DNA of 64,000 nt, taken from Nocardia stercoris. Lineage in GTDB: Bacteria > Actinomycetota > Actinomycetes > Mycobacteriales > Mycobacteriaceae. The stretch covers positions 124,001-188,000 of the forward strand of contig NZ_RFFH01000005.1 of NCBI RefSeq assembly GCF_003696265.1, written 5' to 3'. The stretch's first letter is position 1; each line of letters opens with the position of its first letter. Position numbers and translations under genes: made by a program. The notes under the pieces were generated by a model. The model was not told the DNA's origin. It worked only from the letters and a program-made list of their open reading frames with translations, and did not search any database. This document shows positions 34,278 through 42,490 of this stretch, piece after piece.

Positions 34278-35659
34278 GCGATCGGCCGTTGCCTGCCGAG
34301 GGAAGAGGTGTGCAGCGTCCCGTCCGACGTGACACCCACGCGCCAGTAGCCGCCGTCCGGATCCCGCAACACCATGCCGTTGTCCGGCCGGTCCGACAGC
34401 CAGCTGCCGCCGGGCAGGACCGCGGCCAGCACCGCGGAATCGCGGTCGAGCACCTGCAGGACGTCGCCCGGATCGGCGGCGGTCGCACGCAACTGCACCG
34501 TGCCCGCGAACCGGGCACCGGAGCGGCCACGCGCGATGACGTGCCAGCTCTCGGGGAACACCCGCGGGTCGATGTCGTCGCGGAAACCCGAGATCAGGTT
34601 CACCGCAGTGCCTTCCGTGCAGCGCACCGGGTCGATCCGCAGTTCGGTCGGCTGGCTGTCGCCGTCCGCGTCGAACTGCACATTGGCCAGGTACGGCTGC
34701 CGGCTGAACTTGAGGTCCACACAGACCGTCCGGGCGGCGATCTTGCAGTTGACCATGCCGAACTGGGCCGGGCCGCCCTTGTCGGAGCCGATCGACAGGG
34801 CGGTGTCGGAACCCTCGAACCAGACGTTGGTGAACCACCAGTCGTTGGCCGGCCCGTCCACCAGCACGTGCCGGTCGGTGGTGCGCGGATCGTTGTCGGA
34901 GACGAACTCGACATTGGTCAGCGCCAAGCCGGCGTTGTCGTCGCCACCGGTACCGAGGACCCCGATCCGGTTGCTGGTCAACTTCGAGGATGTGACGTAG
35001 TTCTGGATGCAGGACGTGACGATGCCGTAGCCGAAATTGTTGATGTCACAGTCGATGAACGCGGTCCCGCCGGTATTGCTGTCGAGGACCACACCGCGCT
35101 GCTGCACGAACTTCGGGAAGTTGCCCGACACGTGATTGCCGCGCAGCAGCACCGATTCGAAGCTGCAGCGGAAACACTCGGTGAGCTGCACGGCGGTCGC
35201 GTTCGGGCCTGTGAGGTAGAAACCCAAGCGGCTGAACCGGACTCGCTGCCGCTTGCGCAGCGACACCAGGGTGCCGTCGCCCTCGTAGTGGATCGTCGTC
35301 ACGTCGGCGCCGTCACCGAGCACGGTCGCGTAGTCGGCCAGCTCGGGCCAGCGGGTGATCCGGTACTGGCCGGCCGGAATGTAGAGCACCAGCGGGCGAT
35401 CGGCGACCGCCGCGGCCGAGAACAGGGCAGCGGTGTCGTCGGCCTTGCCGTCACCGACCGCGCCGAAATCACGGATGTTGCGCGCCGACGGCGCGTCGGT
35501 GACGTGCGGTGACCGGAACTCGACATCGGCCGGGGTGTCGGAGCCGCCGCCGGTGCCGCAGGCCGCCAGTGAACCGGCCGCGGCGACCCCGAGTGTGGCC
35601 GCCAGCATCCGCCGGCGCCCGACGGACTCCGCCGGGCGCGGGCGCTCGCCTCGGGTCAT
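34274..35659 (-). CDS. Tat-exported lipoprotein with pectate-lyase-like beta-helix
   Basis: The N-terminus has GRRRMLAATLGVAAAGSLAA before Cys34, a twin-arginine signal combined with a lipobox. NIRDFGAVGDGKADDTAAL is the conserved entry strand of the pectate-lyase-3/right-handed beta-helix family, followed by about 330 residues of repeated short strands (for example GTAFIDCDINNFGYGI). Such proteins bind or cleave polysaccharides, or epimerise them. Inside an export operon, it may trim, modify or anchor the polymer at the cell surface. Four-base overlaps exist with both neighbours. Confidence 0.85.
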   Translation of the reverse strand: MTRGERPRPAESVGRRRMLAATLGVAAAGSLAACGTGGGSDTPADVEFRSPHVTDAPSARNIRDFGAVGDGKADDTAALFSAAAVADRPLVLYIPAGQYRITRWPELADYATVLGDGADVTTIHYEGDGTLVSLRKRQRVRFSRLGFYLTGPNATAVQLTECFRCSFESVLLRGNHVSGNFPKFVQQRGVVLDSNTGGTAFIDCDINNFGYGIVTSCIQNYVTSSKLTSNRIGVLGTGGDDNAGLALTNVEFVSDNDPRTTDRHVLVDGPANDWWFTNVWFEGSDTALSIGSDKGGPAQFGMVNCKIAARTVCVDLKFSRQPYLANVQFDADGDSQPTELRIDPVRCTEGTAVNLISGFRDDIDPRVFPESWHVIARGRSGARFAGTVQLRATAADPGDVLQVLDRDSAVLAAVLPGGSWLSDRPDNGMVLRDPDGGYWRVGVTSDGTLHTSSLGRQRPIA

Positions 35660-36951
35660 CCGCGTTTCCACAAGCGCTGCAACGGGTTACGGGACCCGGA
35701 CGCTGGCCGGGAGAACACCACGGCGCCGGTCAGGCGCGGGTCGTCGGCACCGAAGGTGGCCACCGCGCCGCTGATCTGGGGACCGGTGGCCACCTCGAGC
35801 TCCACCAGGCCCAGGGTCGCGTCGGCCCGGCCGGCCAGCGCGATCGCGTCGGCGGCCACGGTGACCGGGGCCGCCGCGATCACGATGTGGTCGAAGTCGC
35901 CGCGCAGCTTCTTCATCAGGTCGGCGAAGCGCTGGGAGGCCAGCAGGTCGGGCGTGCGGCGGTCGGCCGTGCCCAGGCCCAGCAGCCACACCCCGGCCTC
36001 GCCCCAGGACACCACCGCGTCCGACAACGGCGCCGATTCCCGGAGCAGCTCGGACAATCCCGCGCGAGCGCGCACCGGGACCAGCGGAGTGGGGCCGCCG
36101 CCGGTGGTGTCGGCGTCGATCAGCAGCGTGTGCGCACCGGTGTCGGCGTAGGCGCGGGCCAACCCGATCGCCACCTCCGGCTGGGTGCGCGGCGACAGCG
36201 AGGTCAGCAGGACCACGTCGGTGTCCGGCCGGTCGTCGATCCGGGACCGCAGCCGGCGCAGCTCGCCTTCGGCGCCCGGACGACCCTCGTCGACCACACC
36301 CAGGATCGGCGCCGGCACCAGCTTGGCCACCTCCTCGGCGGTCCGCAGCCGCCGGTCGAGCCGGTCGACCGCAAGAGCGCCGGTCATACCGAAGAACAGC
36401 CCGGCGAGGATGCCCAGCATGAGGATCCGCTTGGGCGCGGGACTACTCGGCGCCGCGGGCAGCGCGGCCTGATCGATCACGTCCACGCGGGCCGCCGGGG
36501 CGGCGTCGACCTGGATGTACTCCAGCTGCGCGACCAGCGCCCGGAACTGCGACACCGCCTCGTCGGCCAGGGTGCGGGCGCCCGACGCGGTGGAATCCTT
36601 GGCCGAGATCGAGATCAGCATCGACGCCGGCGGTGAGGCGGCCGAGATCCGGCCGCGCACGCCGTCCACCGAATCGTGCAGGCCGAGTTGATCTTTCACC
36701 CGCTGCGCGACGGTTTCGCTCTGCGCGATGTCGAGGTAGGACCGGACACGCTGCTGGGCGGCCATCCCGCCCTGATAGGAGTCGTTGACCGAGGTGCCGG
36801 TGGCCATCTTGACGTAGCAGGTGCTCGTCGCCGTATAGGTCTTCGGCAACGTCTTCAGGTACCCGTACGAAGCCACCACACACAGCACCAGCGCCACCGC
36901 CACGATCGGCCATCGTCGCCGGATCAACCGCACGATGTCGCTCAGACTCAT
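35656..36951 (-). CDS. Wzz-type chain-length protein fused to a degenerate BY-kinase domain
   Basis: The N-terminal Wzz domain has a first membrane helix (WPIVAVALVLCVVASYGYL, about 14-32), a periplasmic segment with helices, and a second helix preceded by a Pro-rich motif (AALPAAPSSPAP). The cytosolic part resembles CpsD/Wze tyrosine autokinases, but the P-loop is replaced by SLSPRTQPEVAI (no GKS/T) and the Walker B-like strand reads DHIVIAAAPV without its Asp. Only the A' motif LLIDAD remains. No tyrosine cluster is present at the C-terminus. It is likely a structural co-polymerase controlling chain length without kinase activity. Confidence 0.85.
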   Translation of the reverse strand: MSLSDIVRLIRRRWPIVAVALVLCVVASYGYLKTLPKTYTATSTCYVKMATGTSVNDSYQGGMAAQQRVRSYLDIAQSETVAQRVKDQLGLHDSVDGVRGRISAASPPASMLISISAKDSTASGARTLADEAVSQFRALVAQLEYIQVDAAPAARVDVIDQAALPAAPSSPAPKRILMLGILAGLFFGMTGALAVDRLDRRLRTAEEVAKLVPAPILGVVDEGRPGAEGELRRLRSRIDDRPDTDVVLLTSLSPRTQPEVAIGLARAYADTGAHTLLIDADTTGGGPTPLVPVRARAGLSELLRESAPLSDAVVSWGEAGVWLLGLGTADRRTPDLLASQRFADLMKKLRGDFDHIVIAAAPVTVAADAIALAGRADATLGLVELEVATGPQISGAVATFGADDPRLTGAVVFSRPASGSRNPLQRLWKRG

Positions 36952-38330
36952 TGTCCGACCCTCATTTCCGTTCGTTCGACTGCGATCGGGAGAGCGGGCG
37001 TGCCGGCCCGCTGTCGCCGGAGAATTTCTTCCGTCGCCAGGTAGAAGATCGCGATCAGCACCAGTGTCTGCAGCGACTTGCCGAGCGTTTCGGCGGTGCC
37101 CATGGCGCCACGCTCGAACAGCACCGGGTCCTCGATCAACGCCAGCGCGGTCACGGCCAGCGGCAGCCGGCGCGAGTACATGCTGCGCGACCACAACACG
37201 GCCAACGCGAAGGTGAGCGTGACATCCAGCATCACCCCGGTGTAGCCGCCCAGGACGTAGCCCTCGTTGATATTGCCTTCGGCCAGTGAAACTTCCACGC
37301 CGTCCATGTCGACCGAACGGCCCCGGACCTCGCTGGCCCACGCGGTGCCGGACTGGAACTTCTCCGCACCCAGCAACTGGGTGGGGATCAGCACCTCGAC
37401 CAGGTGCTCGCCCACCTGCGCCGGGCTGAGCCACGAGTTCGGGCCCGCGTAGTAGGCGTCGGTGGCCGCTTCCAATCCGTCGAAGCGGCGGGACATGCTC
37501 AGGAACGGCCGGGCCGACGGCGGGTACTGCGCGTCGACCACCGCGGCGCCGGACTTCATGTCCGGGGTGGACTTGAGCCCTTGCAGCAGACCGAATCCGG
37601 CGACCGCCGTCACCGTCAGCACGAGCACCGCGATCACGGTGGCCCGCGTCCAGCCGAGCATGGCGCAGCGCACGGCCACCGCCAGGGCGGCGCCCATGAT
37701 CGGAGTCTTGGACTGCACCAGCGCGGTCCACACCAGTTCGCCGAACATCAAGCCGGAGATCAACAGCAGCGTGGTCCGAGTGCGGACCGGGCGGGCGTAG
37801 ACGATCAAGCCCAGCGCGCCGACCGTGCCGAGCACGGTGAGCAGATTGATGATCGGGTTCGGGGCGGCCACTTCGCCCGCGCGGCTGGTGTTTCCGGTCG
37901 CGACCGCGGTCAGCCGGGCCAGCATGCCCGCGCCGTACAGCACCCACAGCATCCGCATGAAGACCGGGTCCTCGGCGAAATACGCGGTGGGGGAGGGCGC
38001 GTCGGGGCGCGCGGTCACCCGGGTCCAGATCACGAACGCCACGACCAGGGCCGCGTAGAACCACAGTCCGAACACGATCGGTTGCAGGACCGCCGCGATC
38101 CCCGGGTCGTAACCCAGCGCGTACAGCCGCGGGTCGGGGATGTTGTCGCCGAATCCGGGTTGCGGCTGCACGATCAGCAGCAGCTCCGGGCGGAACAGAT
38201 AGGACAGCGCCCAGTGCGCCACCTGGGCGATCAACATCACCCGGATCGGTCCGGGCAGCCACATCGCGGCAATCGCGATCGTCGCCAGTGCGGCGGCGAT
38301 CAGAAATACCACCGGCTGTGCGGATTCCAT
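36948..38330 (-). CDS. Polytopic membrane protein, probable Wzy-like polymerase
   Basis: The 460 residues contain about ten to twelve transmembrane helices and one large extracytoplasmic loop (about residues 255-345, with a SRRFDGLEAATDAYYAGP segment). This matches the topology of O-antigen/EPS polymerases, whose sequences are poorly conserved, so the call rests on topology and on the Wzz-like and Wzx-like neighbours. The start is uncertain: ATG at 38330, GTG at 38333 or ATG at 38357; GAGGAGG near 38347-38353 favours the inner ones. It overlaps the Wzz gene by four bases. Confidence 0.7.
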   Translation of the reverse strand: MESAQPVVFLIAAALATIAIAAMWLPGPIRVMLIAQVAHWALSYLFRPELLLIVQPQPGFGDNIPDPRLYALGYDPGIAAVLQPIVFGLWFYAALVVAFVIWTRVTARPDAPSPTAYFAEDPVFMRMLWVLYGAGMLARLTAVATGNTSRAGEVAAPNPIINLLTVLGTVGALGLIVYARPVRTRTTLLLISGLMFGELVWTALVQSKTPIMGAALAVAVRCAMLGWTRATVIAVLVLTVTAVAGFGLLQGLKSTPDMKSGAAVVDAQYPPSARPFLSMSRRFDGLEAATDAYYAGPNSWLSPAQVGEHLVEVLIPTQLLGAEKFQSGTAWASEVRGRSVDMDGVEVSLAEGNINEGYVLGGYTGVMLDVTLTFALAVLWSRSMYSRRLPLAVTALALIEDPVLFERGAMGTAETLGKSLQTLVLIAIFYLATEEILRRQRAGTPALPIAVERTEMRVGQ

Positions 38331-38381
38331 CACTGCTTCGCTTCCCTCCTCACGCATATGTCCGTGTGGGGGGCACGAGTG

Positions 38382-39386
38382 TTACCGCACCGCATCGATG
38401 ATCTCCCGCGCACGATCCACGTAGCGGTGACCACCGGTGACGATGCGCTGGTATCCGGCCTCGGCGACCTTGGCGGCCAGCGCGGGTTCCCGGTCGCAGC
38501 GGTCGATGATGTCCAGCAGTTCGGCACGGTCGGAGAACAGGAAACACTCGGTGCCCTCGGCCAGCAGCTCGGCGTGCTCGGAGGTGCGTTCGCCCACGAA
38601 CAGACCGCCCGCGGCGGGGATCTCGAAGGTGCGGCAGGTGTGGGTGTCGCGGTTGGCGGAGTTGAGCAGCACCAGGTTCGCGGTCATCGTGGCCACGGCC
38701 GTGGAGAAGTGCTCGCCGTACACCGGGCCGCGCAGGGTGGCGTCGGCGCGCCACAGATCCGGTTCCCGGCGCCAGCCCGGGCCGTACACGGCCAGGCTGG
38801 GGCCGTAGCGGTTCGCCAGCGCGGTCATCAGCTCGACCCGGTCGGGGCGGCGGGCGCCGATGAAGCCGGCCGCGTGCCGCTGCGCGCCGCGCCGGGCCAT
38901 GGGCCGGTGCCAGGCCGGGTCGTAGGCGCTGGCCACGAACGTGACCGCCCGGGCCCCGCGCTCCCGCAGTTCGGGGACGTTGTGCCGCTTGGTGGTGACG
39001 ATCAGGTCCCAGTACTCCTCGTAGTCGAGGTAGTCGCGGGTGATGTTCTCCGGGTTGGCGACGTCGTCGGGGCTGTAGTGCACCCGGATCGCCGCGGGGA
39101 CGGTGAGCAGCCGCTCCTGGTCCAGGTGCACCGATTTGAAGGCGAACAGCAGGTCGGGGGTGAAATCGGCGGCGATACGGTCGATCCGGTCGTGCACGGC
39201 CCGCAGGGTCCAGGGCGCGCGGCCACCGGCCACCTTGGAATAGGTCCACGGCACACCGAAGCGGGTGGGGAGGGTGACCGCGGTCGTGTCGACCACGACC
39301 ACCTCGTGGCCGGCCTCGCGGAAGCCGTCGGCCAGCGAACGCGCGTTGCTGCCCACCCAGTCGTCACCGACGTAGAGGATCTTCAC
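38382..39386 (-). CDS. CgeB-like GT-B glycosyltransferase
   Basis: 334 residues. The N-terminal KILYVGDDWVGSNARSLADG and the C-terminal glycosyl-transferase-group-1-like region (VLLNSANRDTHTCRTFEIPA, then GGLFVGERTSEHAELL) match the CgeB/Glyco_trans_1_2 family. The HYSPDDVANPENITRDYLDY segment is also typical. It would add one sugar to the repeat unit. The GTG start overlaps the flippase stop codon (GTGA). A 51-bp gap to the polymerase gene is the largest in the operon. Confidence 0.85.
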   Translation of the reverse strand: MKILYVGDDWVGSNARSLADGFREAGHEVVVVDTTAVTLPTRFGVPWTYSKVAGGRAPWTLRAVHDRIDRIAADFTPDLLFAFKSVHLDQERLLTVPAAIRVHYSPDDVANPENITRDYLDYEEYWDLIVTTKRHNVPELRERGARAVTFVASAYDPAWHRPMARRGAQRHAAGFIGARRPDRVELMTALANRYGPSLAVYGPGWRREPDLWRADATLRGPVYGEHFSTAVATMTANLVLLNSANRDTHTCRTFEIPAAGGLFVGERTSEHAELLAEGTECFLFSDRAELLDIIDRCDREPALAAKVAEAGYQRIVTGGHRYVDRAREIIDAVR

Positions 39387-42300
39387 GACTGCGCACCTTC
39401 CCCGGAGCCGGGCACGTCCGTGCCCGCCCGGCCTCGAACGGCCTTCTCGCGCAGCACGAGCCAGCGCATCCTGATGATGTACCACATCGCGACCGACAAT
39501 TCGGCCGCTACCGTTCCGTAAACCAGCGTCCACACCGAATGGGTGGCCAGCGCGGTGAAGCCCAGAGCCGTTGCCGCGACACAGGTTCCGATGATCGCGC
39601 CGACCAGCACGCCGATCGTGTCCTGGCGCACCGACAGCACCGCGGTGGTGGCGAACGACGTGATCGCGGTGGCGGGCAGGATGATCACCTCCAGCCGTAG
39701 CATCGGGACGGCGCTGGCGAACTGGGGGCCGAACATGACGTGGATGAGCAGCGGTGCCGAGATCCAGACCGCGATCACCGCCAGCACCGCGATCGTCACC
39801 ACCGCGGTCAGGAAGCGAATCGAGGTCCGCCAGAACGATTCCTGCTCGGTGTTGCGGGCCATCCGGGGCAGCAGGGCGTAGCCGATCGGGTCCAGCATGG
39901 ACTGGATGGCGCGGACCAGACGGTCGCCGGTCGAATACAGACCCAGCGAGACCGCGTCCAGGACCGAGGAATAGACGGTGGCCGAACCCTGCCCGTAACT
40001 GGTGACCAGCACGCGGGAGGCGACCACGGGGGCGCCGATCCGGAGCACCTCACGCAATCGGTCGGGCCGGCCGGGCAGACCGTAGGTGCGCAGCGCGTCC
40101 CACCAGGTGAGCGAGACCGTGATGATCGCCGAAGCGAACATGCAGCCCATCGCCACGGCCGCGGTCGGAAAGCGCGGCAGCACCGTGAGCAGCAACACGA
40201 GATAGCCGACGCGGCCGATGCCTTGATAGAGCGTGGAGGCGCCGAACCGGCCCTGGCCGAGCAGCAGCCAGTCCTCCGAGATGGACCAGAAGCCGCCGGT
40301 GAACAAGCCGATCAAGATCATTCGCACGCTGCCGCTCACCCCGGCCAGCTCACCGGCCAGCAACGCGAGCCCCATGACCCCGACCGTGGAGGCACGGATC
40401 GCCAGATAGGTGCCGCGCAACCCGCCGACGTCCGCCGGGCTCGCGCCCTCCACCTTCGCCGCGAGGAACGAGGTGATCCCGAGATCGACCAGCAGTGAGC
40501 CGATGAAATACGCGGAGATCGCGATCGCCAGCAGCCCGACACCGTGCGGTCCGAGCTGACGCGCGATCAACGGCTGGGTGACCAGCGTGATGATGTACTG
40601 CCCGTACTTGCCGAAACTCACCAGGCCGATATCGCGCAGGACACCGAGCTTGCCGCCCTTGCGTTTCCGCGGCGCGTCCGAGTCGCCGGAGGCGTCCAGA
40701 TCGCCGGGCACCCGCAGGATCGCGGTGACGTACGGATCCGGCGCCAAGGCCGACGAGGTGGTGAAATACGGTCCGGCCGTGCGGAATACGGGCACCTCGC
40801 GCTGGGTGCCGGGGATCCGCCGCGGCCGCGGCCGGGGCAACCCGGACGTCGGCACGTGGTGAGCGCGGGCCGGGGTGGCGGAATAGACCGGTGCCGAGTA
40901 CGCCGGAACGGAGTCGCGGGGTGCCTGATGGGTCAGCGCCGCGTCGCGGGGGAGCGGGCGCGCGGGGACGGGCTCGCGCGGCGCCTGGTGCGCGGATGCG
41001 GCGTCGCGGGACCCCGGCGGGAACGGCGTCACTTCGCGCGACGCGTGGTGACCGGGCGCCGCATCGCGGAACACCTGGCGCGCGGGTGTCAGGTAGCCGG
41101 AGTCGGTGCCCGCCCCCTCGTCGTCGCGGCCGGTCCGATCGACAGGCGTTGCGTAGCCGGGGGGTTGGCCGAGGGAAGTTCCACGTCCGTCTGTCCGATC
41201 GGAGGGCGATCCGAAGACCGGTGTCCGGCTCGCGGATGTTTCGGGCGCCTCGCCGGTGCCCGTTCCGAAACCGGGTATCCCGCCGCCGGGTGTACCGTGA
41301 CCGGCCGTATTGCTGACCGGTGCCGGGTAGCCGGGTGTTTGACTGAGAGGTGTTCCGTCGCTGGGTGTTCGGCTGACGGATGGGCCGTCGCCGGGCGTCG
41401 GGTCGGTGGATGTCCCGTGGCCGGGAGTGTGGCTGGTGGGCACAGCGCGGCCGGATGTCCCGCCGGCAGGTGTGCCGGAGCCCGGGGTCGGGTCGGCGGA
41501 TGCCATGCGGCCGAGCGGTCGGCCCGCGGCTGCTGGGTGGACACGCAGCAGGTCGGCGGGTGTGCTGTGACCGGCCGTATTGCTGACCGGTGTCGGGTGA
41601 CCAGGGTTGAGAGGCGTTCCGTCGCTGGGTGTTCGGCTGACGAGAGACCTGTAGTCGGGACTCTGGTTGAGAGGTGCTCCCTCGCCGGATGTCTGGCTGA
41701 CGGGTGCGGTGTGGCCGGGAGTTCGGCCGAGGCGTGTTTCGTCGCCGGATGTTCGGTCGAGGGGTGCCCTATGACCGGAGGTCGGATCGAGAGATGTTCC
41801 GGCGCTGGGTGATCGACTGGCGGATGGGCCGTCGCCGGGGGTCGGGTCGGTGAATGTCGGGCGGCCGGGAGCGTGGCCGGTGGGCGTCGCGCGGCCAGGT
41901 GTCCCGTCGGCAGGCGTTCCGTAGCCCGGGGTCGGGTCGGCGGATGCCGTGCGGCCGAGCGGTCGGCTCGCGGATGCTGGGTAGGTGCGCCGCGGGTCGG
42001 CGGGGGTTCCTTGGCCGGTGTGGCTCGAAGGTGTTGCATGGCTGGGTGTTTGGCCGATAGGTGTCCCGTTGCCGGGGGTCTGGTTGGCCGATGGCGCGTA
42101 GCTGGGGGTCCGGCTGACGGATGTTCCGTAGCCGGGCGTCGGATTTGCGGGCGTCGGGTAGCCGGGCGTGTGGTTGCTGGGGGTTCCGTTGCCGGGCGTC
42201 GGGTTGCTGGGGGTTCCGTTGCCGGGTGTGCGGGTGACGGGCGTTTCGCGGCCCGCCGGCCGGGTGGCGGATGTTCCGGAGCCGAGCGGCTGGGCGGTGG

Positions 42301-42490
42301 GTGCCGGGTAACCCGAGTCCGCGGGGGTGGGTACCTGGCGGGTGCGTGCGGCGGTGCCGGGTTCCGGGGCAGACGGCGCCGGGTGGCCCGGGACGGGGTG
42401 GCCCGGTGCGGGGTGGGCGGGACCGAGGTTAGGCGGGGGCGGCAGGCTGTCGTCGCCCGAGGCGGGGCGGCCGGGGAGGATGTCAGTCAT
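39383..42490 (-). CDS. Wzx-like flippase with a giant Thr/Pro/Gly repeat N-terminus
   Basis: The 1035-residue product has two parts. Residues about 610-1020 form a polysaccharide-transporter (MOP/Wzx) domain of roughly 12-14 membrane helices, starting GVLRDIGLVSFGKYGQYI. Residues 1-605 are predicted disordered: a Pro-rich head, about 415 residues (50-465) of decapeptide-like repeats of the type TPGNGTPSNP, then 16-18-residue repeats containing RDAA and HQAPR (about 475-530). A normal Wzx is 400-500 residues. The start overlaps the preceding stop by eight bases, and the reading frame is unbroken through the repeats. An internal start near the membrane domain cannot be excluded, but no spaced ribosome binding site was evident. 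Confidence 0.85.
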   Translation of the reverse strand: MTDILPGRPASGDDSLPPPPNLGPAHPAPGHPVPGHPAPSAPEPGTAARTRQVPTPADSGYPAPTAQPLGSGTSATRPAGRETPVTRTPGNGTPSNPTPGNGTPSNHTPGYPTPANPTPGYGTSVSRTPSYAPSANQTPGNGTPIGQTPSHATPSSHTGQGTPADPRRTYPASASRPLGRTASADPTPGYGTPADGTPGRATPTGHAPGRPTFTDPTPGDGPSASRSPSAGTSLDPTSGHRAPLDRTSGDETRLGRTPGHTAPVSQTSGEGAPLNQSPDYRSLVSRTPSDGTPLNPGHPTPVSNTAGHSTPADLLRVHPAAAGRPLGRMASADPTPGSGTPAGGTSGRAVPTSHTPGHGTSTDPTPGDGPSVSRTPSDGTPLSQTPGYPAPVSNTAGHGTPGGGIPGFGTGTGEAPETSASRTPVFGSPSDRTDGRGTSLGQPPGYATPVDRTGRDDEGAGTDSGYLTPARQVFRDAAPGHHASREVTPFPPGSRDAASAHQAPREPVPARPLPRDAALTHQAPRDSVPAYSAPVYSATPARAHHVPTSGLPRPRPRRIPGTQREVPVFRTAGPYFTTSSALAPDPYVTAILRVPGDLDASGDSDAPRKRKGGKLGVLRDIGLVSFGKYGQYIITLVTQPLIARQLGPHGVGLLAIAISAYFIGSLLVDLGITSFLAAKVEGASPADVGGLRGTYLAIRASTVGVMGLALLAGELAGVSGSVRMILIGLFTGGFWSISEDWLLLGQGRFGASTLYQGIGRVGYLVLLLTVLPRFPTAAVAMGCMFASAIITVSLTWWDALRTYGLPGRPDRLREVLRIGAPVVASRVLVTSYGQGSATVYSSVLDAVSLGLYSTGDRLVRAIQSMLDPIGYALLPRMARNTEQESFWRTSIRFLTAVVTIAVLAVIAVWISAPLLIHVMFGPQFASAVPMLRLEVIILPATAITSFATTAVLSVRQDTIGVLVGAIIGTCVAATALGFTALATHSVWTLVYGTVAAELSVAMWYIIRMRWLVLREKAVRGRAGTDVPGSGEGAQS
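41090..42340. repeat. Degenerate 30-bp coding tandem repeats
   Basis: The DNA repeats with a 30-bp period, for example GTTGCTGGGGGTTCCGTTGC at 42173 and again at 42203. Larger copies are layered on top: a segment of about 200 bp at 41341-41545 recurs at 41785-41989 (offset 444 bp), and a shorter block near 41298 recurs at 41568 (offset 270 bp). All offsets are multiples of three, so the flippase frame is kept. Confidence 0.85.

Noticed and set aside
35656..38262. Single 868-codon frame covering both the Wzz-like gene and the polymerase region
   Set aside because: The upstream half is out of frame with the polytopic membrane protein, which has its own start and overlaps the Wzz gene by ATGA.
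40544..41812. Long plus-strand frame (over 420 codons) opposite the flippase
   Set aside because: It is the antisense image of the coding repeats, with no start signal or family likeness, and the minus-strand frame continues into a recognisable membrane domain.
41090..42340. Possible CRISPR array or satellite because of a regular 30-bp period
   Set aside because: There are no unique spacers; the repeats are contiguous, degenerate and multiples of three, and encode a continuous peptide repeat in the flippase frame. No cas genes are present.
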